DNA from: Mikania micrantha
Taxonomy: Eukaryota > Streptophyta > Magnoliopsida > Asterales > Asteraceae
DNA length: 64,000 bases
Direction: 5' to 3'
Assembly: GCA_009363875.1 (NCBI GenBank)
Contig: CM018682.1
Span: forward strand, 50,723,372-50,787,371
Part shown: one piece after another, positions 55,831-64,000 of the stretch
How positions within the stretch are numbered: the stretch's first letter is position 1
How the letters are laid out: each line of letters opens with the position of its first letter
Translations under genes and position numbers: made by a program
The notes under the pieces: model-generated
Database searches by the model: none
Told to the model about the DNA's origin: nothing
The model's input: the letters and a program-made list of their open reading frames with translations, nothing else

Positions 55831-56510
55831 GGGGATTTCCTCCTTAACCGATTTACAATTCATGTACTAGGCCCATATTAATTAATTCGGCCCACCTCTT
55901 GTAATAGCCTAATTACATGTTAATTCAGCCCAGGACATATTCTTTCAGCCCATGTAAACCAAATTGAGCCAAGGGATATAAGCCCAAAGAGTTTCCGCCC
56001 AAATTGATGGGCCCAAGGCCTCGGTTTAGCTCCTTTTGTCCGGTCCATGTACTGTTCGACCTAGGACTAGCCCACACCGAATGAGCCCAAGAACTCGGCT
56101 CATGGGATTATGTCTCGGCCCAACCTCGGCCTCGTTGGCCCAATAACTATGTATTTGGGGTCACTTATTCATATTGTTCACTTGGAAAAATAGATGGGTT
56201 AAGAGTGAAGGCTTAGAAGCATTTTAACATACCACTCAATTGCAAGTTAAACAAGAGTTATCATAATCATAAACATGTGTTACTTTTATGTGCACTAGTT
56301 GTGCATAAAAGAACATGACACAATATTCTCTTAAGTCAACCGCCTAACATAAGTCAATCATCAAATCAAAGTCCATACAATCAATTCATCAATCAAAGAA
56401 TACAATATCATAAATCTTATATTATATGTATGACTACAATGATATAGGAACCAGATAGAAGTCTTGTTGTCTGCTACTTGCTATTTGTCTGGTTCAGAGT
56501 CTACTGCTGT

Positions 56511-56562
56511 CAGGTGAGAACATTAGCCCCTCTTTTACTGTTTTTCAACTGTTTTGGGGTGG
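56511..56562 (+). promoter_or_regulatory. CAG/GTGAGA donor-like site with hairpin, B 3' LTR
   Basis: CAG/GTGAGAACATTAG, GCCCCTC (56526) and TTGGGGTGG (56554). Confidence 0.45.
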
Positions 56563-56901
56563 AACACATGATCAAACATTTTTTATGCAAATCATATTTC
56601 ATATACAAGAGTTATGCTACTGTTCAACTGCTACAGGTTCACTCTGGAAATCGAAGGGATTTCTCAACTATTTTCAAAGGAATTATCAACCGTTTATAAT
56701 GGTTCTATCAACTATTGACAAGTTCTACAAAAAAGTTTTATAAAAGGTTCACTAAACAGTTTTACACCAATTTTACATAAATGGTTTTATAAATGATAAA
56801 TACTTTTAAGGAATAAGTTTTTTAAACTCTATTACTAAAATCTTGTGTTTTCAATAAAATGATATTTTAAAACCTTGTTATTACACAAGGACTCTATTCT
56901 C

Positions 56902-57035
56902 GGTATTCAATCAAAGGATTTCAATTCATGGTATTCAAGCAAGGTTTTTAATTCATGGTATTCAAGCAAGGTTTTCAATTCATGGTATTCAAGCAAGGTT
57001 TTCAATTCAAGGTATTCAAGCACTGTTTTCAAATC
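56902..57035. repeat. 27-bp tandem array, slot 1, B 3' LTR
   Basis: GGTATTCAA starts at 56902, 56930, 56957, 56984 and 57011: five units against six in the 5' LTR. Confidence 0.92.
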
Positions 57036-58161
57036 ATGATAATCAAATAAGGCATTTAAATCAATGGTTTCAAGTCATAGTATTCAAAAACATGGTGTTC
57101 ATCGTTGTGAACAAACTTATACATACATCAAGTTACATATTCATATTCATATCGCGTTAGTACTGGGTGATCGCAACAAGGGAAAGCAGACACATTTGGT
57201 TACACCAGTGCTGGAATTAGCTTTTAAATTTGTTTTAAAAGCTAATTTCAGAATTGGTTGCATTACGGTAATATGAAATTGCTGCTAATTTAGTTTACCA
57301 GCATAAGTCATATTGACCGGGTTACGTCAACACGGAGTTGACTTCTGAGTAAACTCGTTAGTACAGCTCGTGTTGATGCGTTTGCTGACAAATTTTCTGA
57401 CTCCAAGCGTAGTTTGGGACTTGATTATATGTTGGTTTTCTAGCAAACAGTCTGATGACTGTTTGGACACATTATACATACTTGATGTTAGTTTGGGTTG
57501 CAACCATCCATGCATTTTCAATTACAGTTTTATACATATGCCTTACATTGCTGATTCATATTTACAAATGTTAAACCTATTGTTCTCACCAACTACTTTT
57601 GTAGTTGACAGTTACTTTTCACGTGTTTCAGGTTATCAGGTTTAGTATACTTTCAAGGACAACTAAGGAGACTGTTGTAAGATAGAACAAGATGAAGAAA
57701 CAAGCTAGGATGGATTTAGAAACACACTTAAATCCTAATTGTTTAATTGTCTTGTTTAAGTCTTATTTTGTAAACACTATTTTTGGAGTCTGTAGTTTTC
57801 ATTCTTTTGGGAAGATAGATAGATTGTATGTAACTAAACAATGGTCTAATCTTTATAAAATCTAGTAATGCATTGTGGTTGTTCTTTTTCAATATTTGTG
57901 CATGATTCAACCATCGATCGTCACCGCGCCGTGGATTCCGCACGCGGCGCAGGGGGTGTGACATTTATTTACTTATCTAAGCATTTATTAACTATTTCTA
58001 TAAATGTTATGGTTGATCATGATTGAGTGATGAACTTAAGGAATCAATTGAGATTTCATCTTTGTATAGTTACAGGAACAAAGAACTGCAGAACTTATGA
58101 GTTAAGGGTGTGGGTAAAATGCTTAACAATCATTAATAACAATGCCATATGTGGTTTAGTA

Positions 58162-58223
58162 TGTGGTGGGATGGCGTCTGGGCGGGTTGGAGGCTCGACC
58201 CTTTCAAATGCCCTATACATAAG
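58162..58223 (+). repeat. TATA-like module, copy 13
   Basis: GTGGTGGGATGGCGTCTGGG ... GGCTCGACCC ... ATGCCCTATACATAAGC; pair of copy 7. Confidence 0.8.
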
Positions 58224-58388
58224 CGTACCGAACTGGATATTGCAGGTGATGTTAATGAGGTTAAGGTTGTTACCCAAGGGTTATCAAATGTTTTACGTGC
58301 ATGTTTAGAACTATGATGAAGGTGGAATCAAAAGGGTAAGTAAAATGCCTAATTATCATTAACAACAATGTCCTATGTGGCTTAGTAT

Positions 58389-58450
58389 GTGGTGGGATGG
58401 CGTCTGGGTGGGTTGTAGGCTCGACCCTTTCGTATGCCCTATATATAAGC
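58389..58450 (+). repeat. TATA-like module, copy 14
   Basis: GTGGTGGGATGGCGTCTGGG ... GGCTCGACCC ... ATGCCCTATATATAAGC; pair of copy 8. Confidence 0.8.
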
Positions 58451-58948
58451 ATACCAAGTCGGTTGATACATGTGATGTTAATGAGATTAGGGTTGTTACC
58501 GAAAGAGGGTTTGCAAAGCTATTTTAGAAATACTAAACTATATGAACTCACCAACCATGTGTTGAGTTGATCTTTTTGCATGACTTCTCAGGTGACGAAC
58601 ATGTCAATTAAGAAGTTAATGCTTTTGGACTAGGAGGCCAGATAGAGGACCTAGTATTTTTGGACCTGCATACTTTTGGAACATCATTATACATTTTATT
58701 TTGTATATCTTGTGCATATACAAGATAGAGAATTTATGATGTTGATGGTAGATTTACATTGTTAAATTATGAACAAAAACTGATGTAATTTAACTTTGTA
58801 ATTCTATTCTATTTAGCATTTCTCATTTATTTCATGTGCAATGTAACAATCTGATCATCACGATATTCACTCCCGATATTGCGCCCAGAGAACATTCCGC
58901 CCGACCGGAAACTCGATCCGTCCCGCTGGCTCGGGGTGTGACACCAAG

Positions 58949-60500
58949 ACCTCAGGTGAGTTCACAAACACCTTTTTTCAACGAATAAGATTTATTTTCA
59001 AATAATTTAAATGAAAGGATCAACCCTCAACCTCTTATACGAATGTTTTACATATAAGAGTCTTTACAATTACTTTACTGAGCGTTCATCGCTCCATTTA
59101 ACTTTTCATCAAACAACGGCAACAAACCAATTTCGAGGGTTCAAAACACAAATCACCGACGATATGTCCATTGACCACAACAGTTCAAGGCTTTGTGCCA
59201 ACCAAGAGGTGAACGGACACAAATCGTGGAATTGTGTAGTGCGTAATCGAATACCATCATTTTCATGGCAATCTCCCATCAATCAAATAATATTTTGTAT
59301 GGTATCTGTCTAGGGTAATTCACTAGGACATGCATCCACACAACATCACATCGGGAATTCACTAAGGACTTCCCAAACAATACACATCAGAGTCATTTAC
59401 CATTAGTTGACGCGGGTCAACAGACGGTAACGTAGATGGTACCATAGGTTTAACAAGCCTCCAGCACTGAGGCTGGTACGTTACATGCAAACACACAAAT
59501 AGAACAACAACTCAGATTAGTTCTAGGGGGACTAATCACACAATCATATCAGTTACGGTTGGTAAATGATCACAAGGGTGAGATTACAGACAGACCACAC
59601 AACAAAAACAAGAGTTTTCAAATCAAATAAACGTTCAAGACCTAGTCTTGAACGAGTTTCAAACGAGTACACAGTAAACAATGTTTTACTAGGAGAAAGA
59701 AGTGTCATTTGTGTGATTTTCAAACTAACAAAAGATGTCTCCTATATCGAGAGACAGAGCATACGCTTCTTTCCCACAATTTCATTTTACCATCACCTGT
59801 CGTGTCGAGTAGAGTGGAGATACACAAGTGACTAGGCCGGATTTCCGTTAAGGACACCCTCGTGGATCATCGAAGGGGTAGTGGGCTGGCGGCTTGGCTG
59901 GTGGTAAGCCTGACCCTACGTATGCCCTATACATAAACTACCTTCGGTGATTTGGGATGGAGTCAATAATGATGATCAGACCAACGCACTTGTGTATTTC
60001 ATTCGTGTTTTCAACACCATTCACACATCATATTTCAAATCAATGTGAATGGAAAGACTTTCACCGAACGTTTTACAAAACCCAACATTTTCAAAACTAA
60101 TGTGACTCACCAACCTAGTGTTGATAGAATTTACATGTTCTCAGGTGAAGAACTTGTCAATGCAGGATGACTTTTAGAGAGAGAAAGATAGGATCCCTTA
60201 GAGGAACCTACAAATCCTTCGTGGAATCTCTCCAGCTAGCCCGGATACAAGATTCAAGACTTGCATCTGTGCAAGCAACCCTTGTGGGACATCTGGTCCT
60301 CATTCCAGATGTCCAAGTCAAGCTGTAATAGAATTAAATTATGAAACAATTGTCATTGAATTTTATTCATTTAATTTATTTTAGTATTTCTCATATTATC
60401 ATGTGCAATGTAACAATCTAATCACTCCGATTACAATCACGCCTCGGGACTATTCCGCCCGACGGGTCTTCGATCCGGCCCGCCGGCCCGGGGTGTGACA
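58949..60500 (+). mobile_element. solo LTR C, right piece
   Basis: Continues 32792. CTCAG/GTGAGTTCAC (58952) is a donor-like site only a few bases from A's insertion point. It carries module copy 15, the acceptor-like TTACATGTTCTCAG/GTGA (60131-60147), a cytosine-rich end region and GGGGTGTGACA at 60490-60500. The middle (59000-59850) is non-coding with nothing else recognised. Confidence 0.78.
59878..59939 (+). repeat. TATA-like module, copy 15
   Basis: TAGTGGGCTGGCGGCTTGGC ... GCCTGACCCTACG ... ATGCCCTATACATAAAC; single in this LTR. Confidence 0.75.
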
Positions 60501-61145
60501 ATTAATTATAACCTATGTCAATACTAAACAAAGTACAGTACATGAACTTAATAAGGATATTGTGAGCACAAGAATTTCAATATCGTATAAAACTTATGTT
60601 ACACTAAGCATGACAAGTTCCATGGATGATGTAATATGTTGATACTTTTCAAAGGCTAATCTGAGTCTAAAGTCTTAAGCATGTATATAAAACACTTTAA
60701 TAAACATTATGAACTTTAACATAAAGAACTAATGGCTAAGTTTAGGTTGGTTAATGAAAGTTATGATAACCTAATATACTTAAGAAAGGATAATAATACT
60801 AACAATGAAATTCTAATCAAAATATTAAGGTAACATAAGCTAGTTACAACCGGTTATTAATAACCTCAAAACACATCAAAATGCTACACAATGTCTTAAA
60901 TACACCAAGTCACAACAACGAGTGAGATCATTGGTAATCAAACACAAGTTCATTGAACAATCAATCAAGATGAGATCATAGCCCCAAGTTTCTACTTTGA
61001 AACCTTTGGGGTGGAACTTGTGAACAACTGTTTTGGGAGTAATTCTATCTGTAGTTTTCATTATATTATATTAAACTTATGTTGGTAAATTTAAATACTT
61101 TCAAGATAATCTTTGGATCAACGGCACTTTAGTCATGATATTTAA
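60501..61145 (+). mobile_element. D gypsy LTR, right piece
   Basis: Continues 31545. 60860-61020 matches the middle of D0 and B (AGTGAGATCATTGGTAATCA, then GCCCCAAGTTTC...GAAACCTTTGGGGTGG). That hairpin pairs over more than ten bases. The piece is cut by B2 at 61146. Confidence 0.7.
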
Positions 61146-61337
61146 TGTAACATTTGTACATTTAGTCATGAAGTAGTGAACAGTGTTAGAACAGTGTGTA
61201 TCCATGTTCAGTCAGTCAATGTGAATCATGTGTCATTATGTGCTTGTGTGTTAGAATCTTTATCATTTAACAAGTATGTATTATTTATTTACAGTCGATT
61301 TCACTAGGCAAGAACAGTAACTGGTTATATCGAAACA

Positions 61338-61372
61338 GTGGTGGGCAGCGAGAGTGAGCCCTATATATATAC
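61338..61372 (+). repeat. TATA-like module, copy 16 (shortened)
   Basis: AGTGGTGGGCAGCGAGAGTG then AGCCCTATATATATAC; the middle 25 bp of other copies is missing. Confidence 0.6.
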
Positions 61373-61780
61373 TGAGTTCGGTGTAACAGGTTAGTGTTAG
61401 TGCGTAGTGTTAAGACGAATATTATGACAATTAATTCAACAAGAATTGTAATACGTAAGCGAGACTGAGTATAGTTATGGGTGACGATCCATAATAATAC
61501 GAATGTTGAACTTATAATTACGATTAAACGACTTTAAATATTTTAATACGATCGAAAAACGTACGCGATTGCGGGTATACACGTAATTGTGAATGTTTAA
61601 CGGTCCGACAACACACGAAGAGTAAAAATAATTATATTAATTATTTTATATTTTTACAATTTTGAAACTCATCATTTAAATGAGTTTAACAACTCTTTTA
61701 TTTTAAAACCGCGTAAAATACGCGTTACGTTCCGGAAACGCGAACCGAGCGACCGAAACGGACCCGAACACCACCCGGAC

Positions 61781-62010
61781 TATAAAAGCCATGAGCAAGG
61801 CTTAAATGCTCATTTATTACTTCAACAACCCATTCTCTCTCTACAATTTCCGTCTACCCACTCTCTCTCTAGAAAACGAACTTCAAACGCGCGTATCTCT
61901 TTCGTTACTCGACGGAATTCGGTGTTCTTGGTGTCCACGCGAAGCTCTCAACATTATCTACACGAAAGTACAAGATTTTCTCAGATTTGTCCAGCCAAAA
62001 ACGAGGTACG
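61781..62010 (+). promoter_or_regulatory. B2 TATA box, leader and GAG/GTA donor-like site
   Basis: TATAAAAGCC at 61781-61790 is a full TATA consensus. CCATTCTCTCTCTACAATTT (61830) and CTCTCTCTCTAG (61861) are Y-patch-like. The leader ends AAACGAG/GTACGATTG (61999-62014). A start near 61815 is inferred. Confidence 0.6.
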
Positions 62011-62184
62011 ATTGAAAGAAAATCTGGAAAATAGGGTTTTCTCGTGTGTTCTTGTGTAAACCAGACATTTGGCCGATTCTAGCAATTCCCTTCCATTTTT
62101 GCACATATAGTAACACTCCCTGATGTTAGGATAGCATGAATCAAGGTCTGGATCCAGGTGTTCGATGATAGTGATGAAGCTGGT

Positions 62185-62670
62185 AACAGGTTCGGCGGCC
62201 GAACCCTGATCAACTCGACGGCCGAACCTTCCTTTGAACGCACATCATAAGGCGAACCCTGCATGGTTCGTGGAGTGAGCAGCCGAACCCTAGGGGTCCT
62301 CACGAGCCTTCATGCTGTCGACGAACCATCCTAAGGTCACGAACCCTCCTGGATTAAACGAACCTTTGCATACTGTTGCTGAAACCAGCCGAAGCCTTCA
62401 TGCAGCGAACCCTAGTGTCCGAACCTTCATGCATGAGCGAACCCCATGCATGCCACGAACCCATCTGACCAAAGCCGAACCCCAGCGAACCATTGGAGTC
62501 TCTACGAACCATAACGAACCCTGTATGGTTCTTTGATTTCTGCCGGACCTTGGAGCTTAGGAACGAACCATGCATGTTACCATGATCACCGAACCCTTTT
62601 ATTGTTAGAGCGAACCTTTCGATCAGCATTGTCAAGGGCCGAACCTTGGCTCTAAACTCCAAGGGTTCGC
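62185..62670. repeat. block 2 motif cluster (CGAACCC / GCCGAACC type), B2
   Basis: About twenty-five CGAACC words, mostly CGAACCCT and GCCGAACCT, four as GGTTCG. The third base after CGAACC is more often C than in B. Confidence 0.86.
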
Positions 62671-63455
62671 TGCCAAGAGTGGCAGCCCAAGGACCTTCGG
62701 CCCAAACCAATTCTACTCGGCCCAATCTTATTAGAACTCGGCCCAACAATACACCCATTAATCCAATCGATTGGTTAATTTCGGCTCACATCATTAGCTT
62801 AAGCCATGTTATTTCGATTGATCCATAATATAGTATCCGACCCACTACATGGCCCATGTACGGTAGTTGGCTCAACAATTTCACTAGATGGACCACGCAT
62901 CCTAAATCAAGCCCAACTGAGTGAAACCGGCCCAATGATCTTTTCTTTAGCCCACACTACACCCAATTGGCCCATTGATTAGTCTAAGTGGCCCATAGAC
63001 TTGGTTTAAAGACCATTTCGATTATATGAGCTCAAGGCCAATGTTGGTCCACAAACTTGATAATTGTGAGTTGATCATAAGTGGTTTAAGTTGCAACTTA
63101 TCCTAATCCTGGGATCAAGTCACAATTACAAGGATTAAACAATTGGAACATTCTTTCATAAATCATAGTAATCAATGGTTATCAAATTCTCAAACAATTA
63201 TCATTTCATGCATAAGGTTTATGCACAAGAGGAAACATTTCACATTCGTTTCTTGGACCCATGATCAATCAAGAGATTCTAATCATAACATTCAAGTTTT
63301 CACAACAATCATAATCATGAGAACACAAGTCAATCAATGAATCAAAGTTATACAATTATAAATCCTATATCTTATGTATGATTACAATGTTATAGGAAAC
63401 AATTAGAAGTCCTGTTTGCTACTTGCTATCTGTTTAGTTCAGAGTCTACTGCAGA

Positions 63456-63508
63456 CAGGTGAGAACTCTAGCCCCTCTTTTTAACTGTTTTATAACTGTT
63501 TTGGGGTG
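63456..63508 (+). promoter_or_regulatory. CAG/GTGAGA donor-like site with hairpin, B2
   Basis: GACAG/GTGAGAACTCTAG, GCCCCTC (63471) and TTGGGGTGG (63501). Confidence 0.45.
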
Positions 63509-63813
63509 GAACACGTGATCAAAACCGCTATTTAAATCTTGTTTCATTACACAAGTTATGTGTATTTCATAAACATTACAGGTTCATCTTACGAATCCAA
63601 GGGATTCATCAATTGTTTAAGGAAATTGTCAACTGTTTTAATTTACTTGTCAATTACTAAACTCTTTTCATTAAAAAGGTTTTATAAGGGATCTTTGAAC
63701 TGTTTTGTAATTTATTTACTCAAATGTATTTATGAAGGATAAACACTTTTAGATAAAGGATTTTACAAACTCTTTTGTTATAAACCTTGTTATTACACAA
63801 GGTCATCACATCA

Positions 63814-63980
63814 TGGTATTCAAAACAAGTGGTTCAAAACATGGTATTCAAAACAAGTGGTTCAAAACATGGTATTCAAATCAAGTTGTTCAAAACATGG
63901 TATTCAAATCAAGTTGTTCACATCATGGTATTCAAATCAAGTGGTTCATTTCATGGTATTCAAAACAAAGGATTTAATTC
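63814..63980. repeat. 28-bp tandem array, slot 1, B2
   Basis: GGTATTCAA starts at 63814, 63843, 63871, 63899, 63927 and 63955. Unit 28 bp (CAAGTGGTTCAAAACAT plus GGTATTCAAA), related to B's 27-bp unit but with a different second half. Confidence 0.92.
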
Positions 63981-64000
63981 GTGGAATTAAATCCAGGCTT

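Larger units (their letters stand above)
44497..57963 (+). mobile_element. gypsy element B, complete, nested in A
   Basis: 5' LTR 44497-48107, PBS 48111-48127, 1.55-kb leader, gag-pol 49681-54173, PPT 54197-54206, 3' LTR 54207-57963. Total 13.5 kb. The LTRs are near-identical apart from array and block indels, and the TSD is exact. It is the least decayed element here: few nonsense codons and one frameshift in 4.5 kb of coding. It is younger than A, whose LTR it splits. Confidence 0.96.
54207..57963 (+). mobile_element. element B 3' LTR (3757 bp)
   Basis: Same layout as the 5' LTR and ends GGGTGTGACA before TTTAT. It keeps the fuller CGAACC block and has five rather than six 27-bp units. Confidence 0.95.
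32793..58943 (+). mobile_element. gypsy element A (host of nested element B)
   Basis: Complete in outline: 5' LTR 32793-36712, PBS 36716-36732, gag-pol remnants 36890-41540, PPT 41570-41579, 3' LTR 41580-44496 plus 57969-58943. About 12.7 kb without B. Both LTRs are clearly paired (same arrays, same flanks, high identity over the whole length) and the CCAAG duplication is exact. Coding is dead: frameshifts, stops and active-site changes. It was probably moved by enzymes from relatives, or decayed after insertion. Confidence 0.95.
57969..58943 (+). mobile_element. element A 3' LTR, second piece
   Basis: Continues A after the TTTAT duplication: TTACTTATCTAAGCATTTAT as in 35736 onward, two modules, the acceptor-like TGACTTCTCAG/GTGA (58581-58595) and the end GGGGTGTGACA, then CCAAG. 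Confidence 0.94.
61146..64000 (+). mobile_element. B2 gypsy element, 5' LTR (runs off window)
   Basis: TGTAACATTTGTACATTTAG starts at 61146 after TTTAA. Order as in B: module, GGGTGACGATCC motif (61479), TATA box, CT-rich leader, GAG/GTA site, CGAACCC block, GGCCCAA-rich part (62690-63000), CAG/GTGAGA site with hairpin, tandem array. A diverged B relative. The right end and any coding region are outside the window. Confidence 0.9.

Noticed and set aside
63787..63990. 67-aa repetitive frame
   Set aside because: Product of a 28-bp tandem array read in one frame; no start context or homology.
1..64000. A host gene hidden between elements
   Set aside because: The unassigned remnants (7570-7681, 30868-31545, 60501-60860) have no open frame above background and fit LTR sequence or are too short to judge.

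Overview
The window is plant nuclear repeat DNA. I found no host protein gene, tRNA, rRNA or CRISPR array. Everything that can be assigned is LTR retrotransposon, most of it nested. Ty3/gypsy polyproteins with very long LTRs (3.6-4.2 kb) and a chromodomain-like C-terminus suggest the Tekay/Del chromovirus group. A 13.5-kb Ty1/copia element with an extra gene behind pol suggests the Sirevirus group. The mix recalls Asteraceae (daisy family) genomes, but that is inference from remembered family features, not a search.

Left part. Positions 1-7068 hold E1, a plus-strand gypsy remnant: LTR, pol without PBS, gag or protease, then a truncated second LTR. A minus-strand LTR scrap follows (7069-7510). 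Positions 7682 to about 21240 are a minus-strand copia element with two LTRs, PBS, PPT, long gag, protease, integrase, RT/RNase H and a 3.4-kb decayed extra ORF. It abuts a plus-strand gypsy LTR (D0), which is split by an outer solo LTR (21974-30289, TSD ATGTT). That solo LTR is itself split by an inner solo LTR (23110-27225).

Right part. A third LTR (D, pieces 30868-31545 and 60501-61145) holds solo LTR C (31546-60500). C holds gypsy element A (32793-58943, TSD CCAAG), whose 3' LTR holds gypsy element B (44497-57963, TSD TTTAT). A further B-type element, B2, enters D at 61146 and runs off the window. This gives a readable insertion order: D, then C, then A, then B.

No element is autonomous as read. 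A has lost the RT Asp pair and the integrase Glu. B has three nonsense codons, a stop at a deletion joint and one frameshift, but intact RT, integrase and chromodomain motifs. E1 and the copia element have many breaks.

The unusual part is the LTR architecture. Related LTRs keep a common scaffold: TGACGAT-bearing U3 motifs, a pyrimidine-rich leader, a GAG/GTA donor-like site, a CAG/GTGAG donor-like site followed by a CCCC...GGGG hairpin, and a TTCTCAG acceptor-like site. Two fixed slots in that scaffold carry clustered short motifs that differ from LTR to LTR (AACGGTC, CAACGAAT, AAGATCT, ATGAGT, TTGATTC in one; CGAACCT, ATTCGGCC, TTCGTACGAA, ATCGATATT in the other). A separate module of about 60 bp ending in a TATA-like string occurs 16 times on both strands, always in the orientation of its host LTR or leader. 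I regard these as the best candidates for undescribed biology in the window.
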